Source: Dipodascopsis uninucleata var. uninucleata
Lineage: Eukaryota; Ascomycota; Lipomycetes; Lipomycetales; Lipomycetaceae
Reading direction: 5' to 3'
DNA length: 64,000 nucleotides
Assembly: GCA_030568195.1 (NCBI GenBank)
Contig: JAJLTO010000012.1
Location: 470,381-534,380 of the forward strand
How positions within the stretch are numbered: the stretch's first letter is position 1; each line of letters opens with the position of its first letter. The translations under genes were made by a program, and so were the position numbers. A model generated the notes under the pieces. That model ran no database searches and was not told the DNA's origin. It worked only from the letters and a program-made list of their open reading frames with translations. Of the stretch, positions 46,963-58,284 are shown piece by piece.

Positions 46963-48364
46963 ATCTAATATCTAGTTGACTAGTAGTACACCTTGGTATT
47001 TGTGAGCCTGCAGATGATATAAGAATTTCGAGGACAGGATAATACATCAGATATATATATATATATATAGATGCTAGTCGAGTCTGTCACTCGCTTGTCG
47101 GAAAATTAGATTCAATTGCTGACATACAAGCCTAGACCAGTAGCTCATTCCAGTGGCTTTGCTATTTCTGTCGGACGTATCAATTCATCTGTCAAACCTA
47201 GATCGCATACGGATTATCGGTGCCACGCGTCTGTCACTGTGGATGGCGATCTAGCAGACGTGCTCCAATGGACAGTTATTTTGGATCGCCGGGTTCTGTC
47301 TGCTAATATTCTAGAGGGTCAGCAGACCTGTATTTCTCTGTAGACTCGGGGAGAGTTATACTGACGTGTTCTAGGTGGACCAGTTGTTAATCGCTCATAA
47401 TATTTCGCGCCATTTTTGTTGACATAGGTTCGTTTTTGCAATATAGTCAACTACAGGAAAAATGATATCCAATTATTCGACCGCGTCATGCATAATTGGT
47501 CGACCGAGGCACATTGCGGTTCCATCACGGGCTACAGAACTGGCAAGTAACTGGCGCAATAGAACAGATTTAAGCAAGGCAGTTTAGAAACAGCTTCCTA
47601 ATTTGCTGTACACCGCTTGCTACACAAATACAGAAGCGCAGACATAGTAGTTTTGATCCAATAGAAGCACTTAGCCTGCCCATGCGGCGTGCATTGGGCA
47701 GTATAGGCTCCACAAACTTTGGGAAAGCCACGGGTCTGCGTTGAGATCTGAGAGCAAGACCGAAAAGGAGCGTGCCTTGGAAACTAAAGGGCTGCTATTG
47801 CGCTAAAAACAAAAGAGAAAAGGCTTAGCTAGCCTAGGGCTGCACTATGCTTATTTCTCACAGCTTGTTTGTTGCTAGCACAGAAATTAGATCAGATACA
47901 ACCCCTGCCCCTGCTGACAGGCACGTGTAGCATCCACGAAGCTGCTTACTGCCGTTGAGAAGGATCCGCAAGAGCTGGAGCGAACGGAATCAGATCAAGT
48001 CTGGTAAGCTCGGGAGGCCGTAAAGGGGAAAAGTAACCGGTCAAGAAAATTGGATAGATTATGTTCAAATTAGAAGCCATAGTCCAGACAAATGGTAAGT
48101 CGGGTTCAAAAATGACGTTCGAACTGAGCAATTTTGATACGAGTCATGTCGACAGCATGATTCAAAGCATATAATAAGCACAATATCCTCTCATTCACCT
48201 AATTGAGAAACAGAGGTAGGAATAAGACAATACCTTATAGAGCGCTATCGGAAATAGCCTATCTTTTGCTCATCTTTGTGACAGGTTGAAAGCAGATTCG
48301 TCGTAGGACTTTTAGCAGCTACTCTTTGAACTAGTGTTCTCTTGCGTTCTTCGTTCTATACATC
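46963..48364. other. Divergent promoter region of phosphatase and PI-PLC genes
   Basis: A 1.4-kb gap between two divergent genes for secreted enzymes, so shared regulation is possible. It contains an (AT)n run at 47049-47069. No recognisable gene lies within it. Confidence 0.5.
47049..47069. repeat. (AT)n run upstream of the phosphatase
   Basis: About nine AT dinucleotides, 87 bases before the phosphatase start codon; it may act as its TATA region. Confidence 0.7.
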
Positions 48365-49558
48365 ATGCTATTTTCTTCTAAGACTGTTCTAGGTGGCTTG
48401 ATAGCCTCTGCTATCGTAGTAGCAGCTGCGCAGAATTCAGTGCTAGCAGAATTTGCTCTAGAAAAGGTTCTCGGCGATGCTGCAGAGGTCTTTGGCGACT
48501 ACGTTAAGGTGACTACTGGAAACGCAGAGTGGATGAAAAAAATCCCAGATGAAACTCCGATTGTTCATATCAATATCCCAGGTACACACGATAGTGCCAC
48601 TTGGAACGTTACTGCTGACAAAGAGGATAGCTTAAAAGGAATTCTAGAGCTCAATGGTCTTGTCACTCCTGAAACTGATGTCCCTACTCAAGACTACCGC
48701 TGCCAAAGTAAATCGTATATTGACATGTTGGACGATGGAATTCGTGTTTTTGATTTACGCTATGCATTGGATGTCTCTAACACCACGCTTGTTTTCTATC
48801 ATGGTCCTGCTCTTGCTTCTCAGATTAGTAATCTTGATAGCGTTCTTTATGGATTCTACCAGTGGCTTGACGATCATCCATCTGAGGCTGTGTTTCTTTC
48901 ATTCCAATATGAGGGTGATACCAAGACTTATGCTCCAGATGATGCTACTGTACAATTGAGCCTTTTCAACTCTCTCACTACTAAGGCTGCTCGCAAGTAC
49001 TTTGTTCAGACAAAGGACAAGCTTGGAACTATTGGTGAAGCTCGAGGCAAGATCATCCTTCTTCGTAGATTCGATCTTGACCAACTTCCTGACTCCTACA
49101 CTGAAGCTCTTCCGGGATTACACTTTTCGCCAGACCTCTGGACTGACAACTCTCCTGATATAACGTTGGTCTACAATAATAAGGAGCAATTGACTGCCTT
49201 CATCGAGGACTACTATCAGCCTCTCACTCCTTATGGGTCCGATGCTGCCATGAATATTCAATGGAAGTATAATGCTACCACTAAGCATTTTTTGAAGGCT
49301 GTATCTAAGCAATATAAGGACTCTCTCTTTTGGTCTTTCGCTTCTGCTACAAATATTGATAATGTGCCAGACGTTACACCTCTCATAATGGCAGTTGGGA
49401 ATGGCACTAAGTATACTCCAGAGGGTGGCATGAATCAGATGATGTACAAGTTTTTCGATGGAATGAAGGGCAAGCGACTAGGGATTGTCATGTTTGATTT
49501 TTATTCTAAGCCATATTCTTCTCTTGTTGAAAAGTTTCTCAGTCTTCAGGACTGGTAA
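48365..49558 (+). CDS. Secreted PI-PLC X-domain-like phospholipase
   Basis: 397 residues, one exon. An N-terminal signal peptide ends near residue 21-23 (SAIVVAAAQ). The X-domain begins with VHINIPGTHDSATWN, carrying His75 and Asp76, and the second catalytic histidine is likely His146 in VFYHGP. GIRVFDLRY lies between them, as in bacterial PI-PLCs. The Y-domain and calcium site of eukaryotic signalling PLCs are absent, so this is the small bacterial/fungal type that cleaves phosphatidylinositol or GPI without calcium. Secretion would place it at the wall or outside the cell. Intron-free and solitary, it could descend from a bacterial gene, though such genes are known in several fungi. Divergent from the phosphatase gene. 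Confidence 0.82.
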   Translation: MLFSSKTVLGGLIASAIVVAAAQNSVLAEFALEKVLGDAAEVFGDYVKVTTGNAEWMKKIPDETPIVHINIPGTHDSATWNVTADKEDSLKGILELNGLVTPETDVPTQDYRCQSKSYIDMLDDGIRVFDLRYALDVSNTTLVFYHGPALASQISNLDSVLYGFYQWLDDHPSEAVFLSFQYEGDTKTYAPDDATVQLSLFNSLTTKAARKYFVQTKDKLGTIGEARGKIILLRRFDLDQLPDSYTEALPGLHFSPDLWTDNSPDITLVYNNKEQLTAFIEDYYQPLTPYGSDAAMNIQWKYNATTKHFLKAVSKQYKDSLFWSFASATNIDNVPDVTPLIMAVGNGTKYTPEGGMNQMMYKFFDGMKGKRLGIVMFDFYSKPYSSLVEKFLSLQDW

Positions 49559-52500
49559 GTGCATAGTTTTCCAAACTTTCTATTCCTTTTGACTTTCAGA
49601 AGTATTTCGTCTTTCAATTATTGTTATCATATTATTTTTTTTCAACGCTTTATGATTTCTAAATACTGAATAGTAGCATAAAACCCGCTATAACCTGATA
49701 GTAGTAATCATTCCTAATCCAAAAACGGACGTCATGCCCGTTTCTTACAGAGTATCCGAGAGTTTTGTACACACCAATCGATGTATTTTTGTTTTACCTA
49801 CGATCTGAGCGGTTATCGTTTATACCTTGCTTGTGACGGTTTTGAACGTAGCTTAGAACTGAGATTTGATAATTTAAACTAAATTAGAGCAAATAGACAC
49901 TCAATAGTTCTATAAGCTTTCACTAGTAAATCTGATGCGCGTTGCAATCATGCCAATGCTCTAAAGTTGTTTGTGGTATATATATCTAGAGAGTAGTCTT
50001 ATGTACAGAAAGTTACCAGCGAAAATAGTGGTTCATGTCTCTTAGTAGCGGCACATTACCACACACTGTAGCTCATGCCCTAACTATAACGCTTCTAGAC
50101 ATATTACGGTCACTGAGCTCTCTAGGAAAATAGTAGCGGAACATACACGCCCAAAGGCACTAGTGAATGTATAATAATTTACTGGCAGTTCTATTGGCCT
50201 TTCATTTGTGAGATAGGGAAGATGAAACGAATATATGCGATACTAAAGATATTGATCCTCCCAGAAGAGAAACTAGTCAAAGTCACAATAAAGTAGGAAA
50301 TCTGAGAATACTCAATCTGAGACACTAAGAAAATCTCCGGCTAGGTCTTTTAAAGTTATTTGGTATTCAAGCCACAGGGTGCGCTAGTAGGGTAACGGAA
50401 AAATATGGTGGTATAACTGAAGCTGCGTACTTATTAATAACATACAGTAGACTTTGGCGAATGATCAGTTATGTCCCCAAAGTCTCCTAGCCCAGTAGAA
50501 TCTGGCGAATATAGTATAATTAAATACTGGAGAAATTAAGGTATTTATCAGAAAGAGCGTGGATTTAAGGCAGATCTAAAACAAGATTTGCTGTTATGTG
50601 CTCTTCGAAACTGTAGCTAAAAGCATAAGAGTATTACAGATTAATATACTTAAGCTAATTGAGTATAAAGATCCCTATGAACGCAATTCGTGAAAGAAAC
50701 CCACTAATATTTGTGTAGATATATGCGCAGCAAATTAATTGATATGAGGTAGGCCAAGTATTATTCTTTAGAGTGGAGCTCCTGCTATTTCTACGATTTT
50801 GCTCATAGGACGCGACTACTCGGTTATTTTTTAGTCTCCCTAAGATTATTCCTTTCTTTACTCTATTTGTAGTCCAGATGCAGTTTATACAAGCGTAGAG
50901 ATGCTCTTTCAATGTATCTCGTTATTGCATTTTTGCTAATATATTGATACTCAGCTTATTATGTACTGACCCGTATAGCAACGGTCGAGCTCTAGCCCAT
51001 TTGGCTATACATATAGCTCCCTATACGATATATGGAGACAAGCAAAACAAAAAATAGTGAAAGTAGATTGAAATAGAGCTGCCACAGCAATAAATACGTA
51101 TCCGTAGATAGCTACACTATCATGCCTAGTAGCCATGCCTAGTAGCCATCTCGCAGTTAGGATCTGCTCTTTCGCAGAGCAAGTATACGAGAATTGTTCT
51201 GTATCACCGCGACAGCCGAGCGAGCTTGTCATTGAGCTTCTATGACTTGGACTGCAGGTTACAGCTATGTAGCCGAAAGCACTAGGAATCTCTATTGCAT
51301 ACTATAAATGCAAGATAGAGATTGAAAAATACGTCTTAAAAGCAGGAAAAACAGATCTTGCCTGGACGCGCGGCATTGTAGGCGTACCCCTGCTGATGTC
51401 ACATCTGCATACTGTCTCTACGCATGCATTCTCACATCAGTAAGCCAACTATAGCTGATGACGAAGCAGTGGACACTTACTATAAAGCTAGAGGCGGACT
51501 CACTAAACACAATGACACTAGCACTAGAACTTTAAATGAAAGCTCTAAAATTTTATAGGATTAGCGAGAGGCACTGTCGGAAACTTAGAGAGAGCTTGGT
51601 ATGGTAACGCACGCTGGACCAAATTGCTCGTTTATATGGGCTTTTATAGTATCTATACTATTCAGGCTGTGGTATCCACTTCTCATATTTCTCGACAGGC
51701 GATACTAGGCCGAGAAATCTTCCAGCTTCAGAAGTACAGATCTTTGTGATTCAGAATTCCGAGTGGCTACAGTAACACGCGACAAATCTAGAAATATTCA
51801 TTCGGTATCCGCGAATAATATGCCCTGTCGGAATGAACTCTACTACGATAATAAGTTAATACTTGGCAACATTGAGTAGAAGTAGCATAATTTGTCTGCC
51901 GCGAGGTATTCATCTCTTTAGGTTTCTTACGGGAGCACATCATTGGACACATTTAACGACTCGCTAATAATGGACACACCACTTCTCTGGATATTGTCCA
52001 GGAGCTTACATAACAATTACAATTTTCTCCTCCGGAATTAAAGAGTTTCGCAGTTTATTCTACAAAGGAATGGTATAGGACGACGGAAATGTCGGATCTA
52101 TCTTATGTCGTCGGTCATTCGACTGAAAGGGGTTAACGAAAGAATTCCGAAAAGAAATTTATTTCTTCGCAGCCAGCTGTTGTTGTAGCATGAAAAATAC
52201 AATAGCAAGACTCCGCGGAAGTCTCTCGGCAGGCTGAATATCGAGTCAGTCGTAGCAAGCTTAATTTAAATCACTGACTGAGCCGTTTCCCGTAAGGGAA
52301 AAAATTTTCCGCTTCCTTTATCGGTTTATCTATCGATGTGGGTATGGTGATACCAGAGAGTTCTGGAATTTGAATTGCGAGAGAGTCTCAGATGTTGCCA
52401 TAACCTACACGAAATGAGCAATTGTAAGTTATGGCTTCTTATTGTCGATGAAGTTGGCTGCTGAATGCTCATTTCTACTGGATGTTTAATTCCTTGGCAT

Positions 52501-53549
52501 GCATAAGTAGTCGCCGCTAGAGTTTATCAGATTCTCTTAATTGTCAATCAAGAACAGTCTAGACATATGTCTCATTGTTTCTTTAGATGGTCAGATTAGA
52601 TAATTTTATATTACTGAAACTTTAATCTGCAATTGCAAAAACCTTAATACTCACGAACGAACAAGTTATTTTCGTCATCTCCATTCATTGACTACACAAC
52701 ACTAAAAAGCTCTCATCCTTAAAAAGTCACACAGTACAATGCGCTGGAAGGTCTACTGGAACAGGTGATTTGCGATGGCTCTATGAATAAGGCGATGGCC
52801 GAAGAGTAAGACTATGGGTGGCCAAGAAAAAACATCACGTGGCTTCTATAGCGTTTGCGATTCTGGGTCCGCGACTCGCTAATAGGACCGACACTAGAGA
52901 AATTCATGCTTGGTATAGATCGTGCTTTTCAGTAGCACACTATCGATAGCTTGACAGACGTAGAAATGCAAAAGTTGCTCACAGACGTATTTACCTGTGT
53001 AGAAGAAAAGTTGAAAACCAAGGACCATCCGGTGAGATCCTAAGCAACTCTCAGAGACGCTTGATTTACTAGTGTGGCCTACTGTGGGGATACGGCATCA
53101 CAGCAAGCTTCAGAAAAAAGCCCTTGAGGCAAATGCCCAGATTCTAATCAATTCTTGATAATCTTATAAGCAACTTTCTTCACTTGGTATAAAACTCAAT
53201 CAAGCTTGCTCCTAAGCGAGTTTCAGGTACTCACCTCTACAGCGCAACTCTTAGGTATCAAATTTCACCGGATTCTGACATTGACTGTCAAAATATGCTC
53301 GCCAACCACCGAAAAGTAATTGTCCGACATTAATAACCTGAAAATCTTAATTGAAAGCCATGTGGTTCCTAATTTCTTGCGGAATAACGTAGTATATAGT
53401 CAGGATTGACGAATATATATCACTACTTTTCTTGATTAAAAATATTTCACTTCTGTTCTACAGCAAGAAATTATCTTCTTTAGAAGAGGTAGCTGCATAC
53501 TTGGAATAAACGAAATCGTTATAGAAGTCGTAACGACAAGAGCGTAAAA
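49559..53549. other. 4-kb gene-free stretch
   Basis: The right end must hold the promoter of the second FRE gene. The rest has no recognisable gene; the frames at 50655-50912 (-) and 51005-51232 (-) show no family resemblance. A perfect 13-bp tandem duplication is at 51121-51146. Confidence 0.55.
51121..51146. repeat. Perfect 13-bp tandem duplication
   Basis: CATGCCTAGTAGC occurs twice head to tail, followed by the first three bases of a third copy. Confidence 0.9.
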
Positions 53550-55637
53550 ATGTTGCAACATCGGCTACCACTGCTGTGTTCTGTGGTATTTGCACTCCTA
53601 GCATGTGTTGCTGAAGCTACTCGCTACGGTCCTGTCTGCGCAGAGGTCTGTCAGTCAACTTTCTACTATTACCCCACTGCATATGATAATTGTACGGATG
53701 GCACCTGCATTTGCAGTTCTCGGGTAGCGACCAGCTCCTACGCGTTATGTATCGATCATTATTGTGGACGTAAGAGGGACATTAAGCCAGCATTGAAGAT
53801 CGTAACTGAGTACTGCGAAGACTACCTAGTCGAGCTCGCCTATTCTTATGACGATGCCCTTGCTTATGGCAAGGAGCATATGTCAAATGAGATAGTTGAC
53901 GTAACAACTCAGGTTATGACTGTGCCGTTTCTTCTCTCAGAAGAGTATTATAGCACAAACTATAGATCGTATAAAACTTATTACGAGAATTTCGATTCCT
54001 CTGAGTATATGGGAATAGGAATTACTGCCTACTTTGTCATGTTCATGTTGCTTGCCTGCGCACGTCAGATTCTCATAAAGTTGTTCCCTCGATCAGTTCT
54101 CTGGCATAACAGATTCGTTACAAAGTTTAGAAAGTACTTTGTCATTCCTGCGTTTTTTGGAACAAAGCATGCTATTCCATCTAAACTCCTTGGAGTACCA
54201 CTAGGTCTCATGCCCACATCATACGAGGCACTCGTTTTGGCGGGATTCTTCTCTATTAGTATTATATTCTGCTTCGTTCACTACGACATTTTTGACAATG
54301 ATACTATCTTTGGTGATAGGAGAATGTTACTTTCCCGTGTTCTCGCTGACAGAACTGGCATTGTATCTTTTGGACACCTTCCTCTGTTGTACATATTTGG
54401 TGGAAGAAACAACATCTTCCGCTATATAACTGGCTGGTCAATGCAAACCTTTATGTTATATCATAGGTGGATTGCACGATCTATGTTCTTACATGCGGTT
54501 CTTCATTCTGTTGGATATACGGCATATGGCTTGCTCTATGGTGCTCCTACTTTCGCAACCTTTTTTTACGATGCTTACTTTCGTTGGGGTGTTGCGGCAA
54601 CCGTGATAGCAGGATTCGTTCTCATTCAAGCTACATACGTTTTGAGGCACCGTTGGTATGAAATTTTCTTGATATTGCATATTTTATTTGTCATAATGTT
54701 CACTGTTTCTCTTTGGTACCATTGTGATATTCTTGGCTACATGGAGTACGTGTATGCTTCCATTGCAATCTGGGCATTTGATCGGGCGGTTCGCTTGTTG
54801 CGTCTAGTAATGTATGGATCTATTACACCGTCTGGAACTAAGGCTAAGGCTTCAATTGTCGGTGAGATGATCGAGCTTAGCATTGACCCCCCAAAAGTCC
54901 CATGGCATATCAGACCAGGCCAGTACGCATACATTTATTTTGCTAAGTTCAAATTCTGGGAGTCTCATCCTTTCTCGCTCTTTGAGGTCCGTGATGGACG
55001 TCATATCTATGTCGCTAAACCTAAGGAAGGGATCACAAAGATGGTCTACAACTATCTTCAAAAGCAGCCTGAGAAGTCTGCCGTTATCCGATTAGGTGTT
55101 GAAGGACCATACGGTCATCACTTTGCCGTGGAAACATTTGACACAGTTCTGTTGATTGGAGGAGGTGTCGGTATTACTGCATTGATGATGTATGCTGTTC
55201 GAGCCAGGAAGCTTCGTGCCACTGGCCAACATGTTATAATATACTGGGCCACCAGGCACGAGACAAACATTACGTATGTTCGCCAGGCTCTCTCTGATCT
55301 TCTCTCCGGGGAAAATCCCATCGAACTTCACATCTACGTCACTAGCAAACAATATAATCATCTCAAAGAGACTGAGAAGAATTCTGTATCTGGAGAAGAC
55401 TCTCATTCTGAGAGTGAGAAGATCAATTTGGACGTTATTGAGTCTTCTGTTACCTATGGCCGACCTGATTTCGAAACTATTATTGAAAAGAGTATTCTAG
55501 AATCTTCTGGTTCGCTCATTGTAGCTGTTTGCGGTCCGGAACCTATTAACGATATTTGTAGAGCCGCTGTTGCAGTCAACTTGGACAAGGGAAGAGGACG
55601 TGTCGAATACTTTGAAGAGACGGGAATGTGGGCGTAA
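53550..55637 (+). CDS. Ferric reductase, FRE family, full length
   Basis: 695 residues in one exon. A signal peptide (about 1-22) is followed by a Cys-rich ectodomain to about 150 with eight or more cysteines (CAEVCQSTFYYYP, CTDGTCICSS), then a first span at about 155-178. The ferric-reductase core has histidine pairs His305/His319 and His377/His391, each 14 apart, for two hemes. FAD binding is at HPFSLFE (473), then EGPYG, the NADPH motif IGGGVGIT at 536-543, and a final CGPEP. Family role: plasma-membrane reduction of Fe(III) and Cu(II) before uptake. It differs from the 524-residue FRE protein at 4920-6494, which has no ectodomain, so the two are not recent duplicates. No iron-uptake partner (oxidase, permease or siderophore gene) is adjacent. 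Confidence 0.93.
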   Translation: MLQHRLPLLCSVVFALLACVAEATRYGPVCAEVCQSTFYYYPTAYDNCTDGTCICSSRVATSSYALCIDHYCGRKRDIKPALKIVTEYCEDYLVELAYSYDDALAYGKEHMSNEIVDVTTQVMTVPFLLSEEYYSTNYRSYKTYYENFDSSEYMGIGITAYFVMFMLLACARQILIKLFPRSVLWHNRFVTKFRKYFVIPAFFGTKHAIPSKLLGVPLGLMPTSYEALVLAGFFSISIIFCFVHYDIFDNDTIFGDRRMLLSRVLADRTGIVSFGHLPLLYIFGGRNNIFRYITGWSMQTFMLYHRWIARSMFLHAVLHSVGYTAYGLLYGAPTFATFFYDAYFRWGVAATVIAGFVLIQATYVLRHRWYEIFLILHILFVIMFTVSLWYHCDILGYMEYVYASIAIWAFDRAVRLLRLVMYGSITPSGTKAKASIVGEMIELSIDPPKVPWHIRPGQYAYIYFAKFKFWESHPFSLFEVRDGRHIYVAKPKEGITKMVYNYLQKQPEKSAVIRLGVEGPYGHHFAVETFDTVLLIGGGVGITALMMYAVRARKLRATGQHVIIYWATRHETNITYVRQALSDLLSGENPIELHIYVTSKQYNHLKETEKNSVSGEDSHSESEKINLDVIESSVTYGRPDFETIIEKSILESSGSLIVAVCGPEPINDICRAAVAVNLDKGRGRVEYFEETGMWA

Positions 55638-55819
55638 GAAACATCTTTTGAACGCTTGTTCTTTTTATATTGTGTTTAAATTTAGGATATGTGTAATTTT
55701 TGGGATCCAAAATAATTAACTTGTTAACGGAGAAAATATCTTCCTAGTACAGTTTTAATTAATAGATTAACATCTTTGCTAGCTCCAGGCCACGTTAAAT
55801 GTAGCTTCAAAAACGCTTC

Positions 55820-56981
55820 CTACTTGTCTTCGGGATATACTGTACCGCCATTCTGCAGTCTAGCCTCGTCCAAGAGACTCATAACGAACAATGACTCATT
55901 CCATGGCATAAGATCGTCTTGCTTTTTTCCGTTGGCAATGTCAAGGGCACAAGCATCAGCTTCAAAAAAGAATCCATATCCAGGAACTGTGTAATCGTAG
56001 AACTCATCCTCCTTGGTCGAATCATTGTACTTCACAGTTACTTGACGAGGCATACAAGTTTGAAGGCCTCCGACAATAATTTCACCTTTGGTTCCCTGAA
56101 TTGTCATAAATCGTGTGAAGTCAGTAGTATTATATGCTGAAAGAGTCAAGATTCCTTGCCGGCCAGTACTTGGATACTTCAAAACTACAGTAGCCATATT
56201 ATCTGCACCAGTCTTCGCAAGAGTAAAAGTGCCCTTCACCTCTGGCTTCTCCGAGTTATAGCCTAGATTTTTGTCTAGTGCCAACTTAGCCAAAGTCAGG
56301 TTATAAACACCCATATCGAGAAGAATTCCAGCACCCAGAGACAGATCTAGAAATCGGGAAGATTCAGGTCCCTCATACTCCTCTATAATATTAGAATAGT
56401 CTACATAAACACGTGTAACATCACCGATGACCTTCTCGTCATGAACCAACGACTGCATTTTGGCCACTGCAGGCATAAATCTTATCCACATGCCTTCCAT
56501 GAGAAAAACATTCTTTGCTTTCGCAGCATCGAACAAGGTCTTAGCAACCTTTTCATTGACAGTCACAGGTTTCTCGCAAAGGACATTTTTTCCGTGGGCA
56601 ATTGCGCTCAAAACTTCTTTAGGATGAAGAGAGTGCGGAGTAGCCACATAAACGATATCAACTTGGGGATCCGAATATACACCTTCATAGGATCCGTATG
56701 GTACAGGAGAGCTGGAAGTACAATTAGCTGCAATAAAACTCTTGGCACGTTCGAGCGATGATGATCCAACAGCTGAGATTATGTGGTTGGCCTTAGCATC
56801 TGGGCGATTGATTTGGAGGTCTTCGACGAACTGTGCAGCGATGTTTCCGGCACCTTTAAGAGGTTAGTAGGGCAATAGAATCCACTTCCATCAGAGATGG
56901 GTGTTCTCATATAGCGAGTCCAACACTTTATTTCTTACCAATAATTCCCCAGCGAAGGGTCGGAAGAGATGTATTAGTCAT
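55820..56981 (-). CDS. GFO/IDH/MocA oxidoreductase, dihydrodiol or D-xylose dehydrogenase (NADP) type
   Basis: Exons 56981-56939 and 56853-55820 join to 358 residues; the 85-nt intron has a perfect TACTAAC branch site and splits the Rossmann motif GIIGAGNIA (residues 12-20). Further motifs are VDIVYVATPHSLH, then NVLCEKPVTVN with the family EKP signature, FLMEGMWIRFMP, and GAGILLDMGVY. These match the dimeric dihydrodiol/D-xylose 1-dehydrogenase group. The expected reaction is NADP-dependent oxidation of a sugar or trans-dihydrodiol in the cytosol; the substrate is uncertain. The gene is complete with no missing key residues. It converges with the FRE gene, 182 bases apart. A TATA-like TATATATATA lies about 70 bases upstream. 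Confidence 0.9.
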
Positions 56982-58284
56982 TTCTGTAGTTGGTAGCGAG
57001 TCGTATTGAATCGATTGAGGTAGTTGTAGATTTTGATGGACAGATCGATATATATATACTTGAGTATGTATTGAAAGCCTGCAATAAAGTGAACTGTATG
57101 CTTGTTATAGTGTTACACGAGATGTCAGATACCCTATTGTTAAACTGGTGTATTTTTTAAAAGTATACTATGAATGTTTGTTAGATTTCCGAGGAACTGC
57201 AGCTTCTCCGAGTATATTCATTAGGCGGATTGTGGTTATTTCCGTATGATCCCAAGCTACTAACTGAACTGGTCATTAAGTTCTGACCGTAATAGGCCCC
57301 AGGGACAGCATCCTCGAAGCTATTTCCGGGCTTTACTAATGTCATTTAACCGATGAGAGAAATCACCGTGAACATATGACGATCTACACCGGCCCTTGTC
57401 TGAAAAAAGAATCTCCGTTAAATGTAACGGCAATATAATAAAAGGACTATCACTTCATACGCTGATAAATGTGAAGACTTGATGCCATTCTACCGTCTTT
57501 AGATGGAACTATTAAAAAGCGTATCGCCGGCATTCACGTATGCAAATCGACACTAATACTTAGCATGAGTTCTATATGGTGGGTTCGCTAGTAAATGAGC
57601 CGCACGTGTTACTTAGAAATTGCATAGAACCATCAGTGTTCTCGGAAATAGATATTGAAGCGACTCTACAAGCAATATCGTGCTAGATAGTAGATTCGAA
57701 TTATCATGAAAAATGAGTTCACTTGAATTGAATAAGCTGTTCTGCCTTTATGTAGACGTCTTCATTGCGATATGATAGGGTATCCTGGGTGATCTGTGAG
57801 CACCTACCCCATCTTTACCCTGCCAGCAAGTTCAGGCACACTTCGCGTATCACATGACTCTGCTTGTTTTCAAGGACTACTTCAGAGCCTGACAAATAAG
57901 TATATATTTTATTGCATTTATGATCTCATGTTCTTGTTTATTATTTGTATATATAGTTGAGATTCTGTACTGGCGAATCTGCAAAATTACCTTCCTAGCA
58001 TTGACAAGTTAACTACCCTTATTACTACGCTTACTAAGATATTTGCTCATTCTTTTCTAGTACGGAAGAGACATAAGTGGGAGTATAATTAAGCATTTTT
58101 GCGGTTCTCTCTTAAACTAAGATATATTAAATTGGGCCTTGTTGTAGTTAGTTTGATAAAAGTACCTTATACATTGCTTATCAGAACTTGTTTAAATAAT
58201 GGAACATATTTATCGAGGCGAAAATATCTCCTTCTGCTAGTTATTTGAATTGAAATAGGAAGGAAAGTAAGTTGGATAGGAAGC
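56982..58284. other. Divergent promoter region of dehydrogenase and serine hydrolase
   Basis: A 1.3-kb gap between divergent genes. TATA-like TATATATATA is at 57047-57056 for the dehydrogenase. No gene is seen. Confidence 0.5.
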
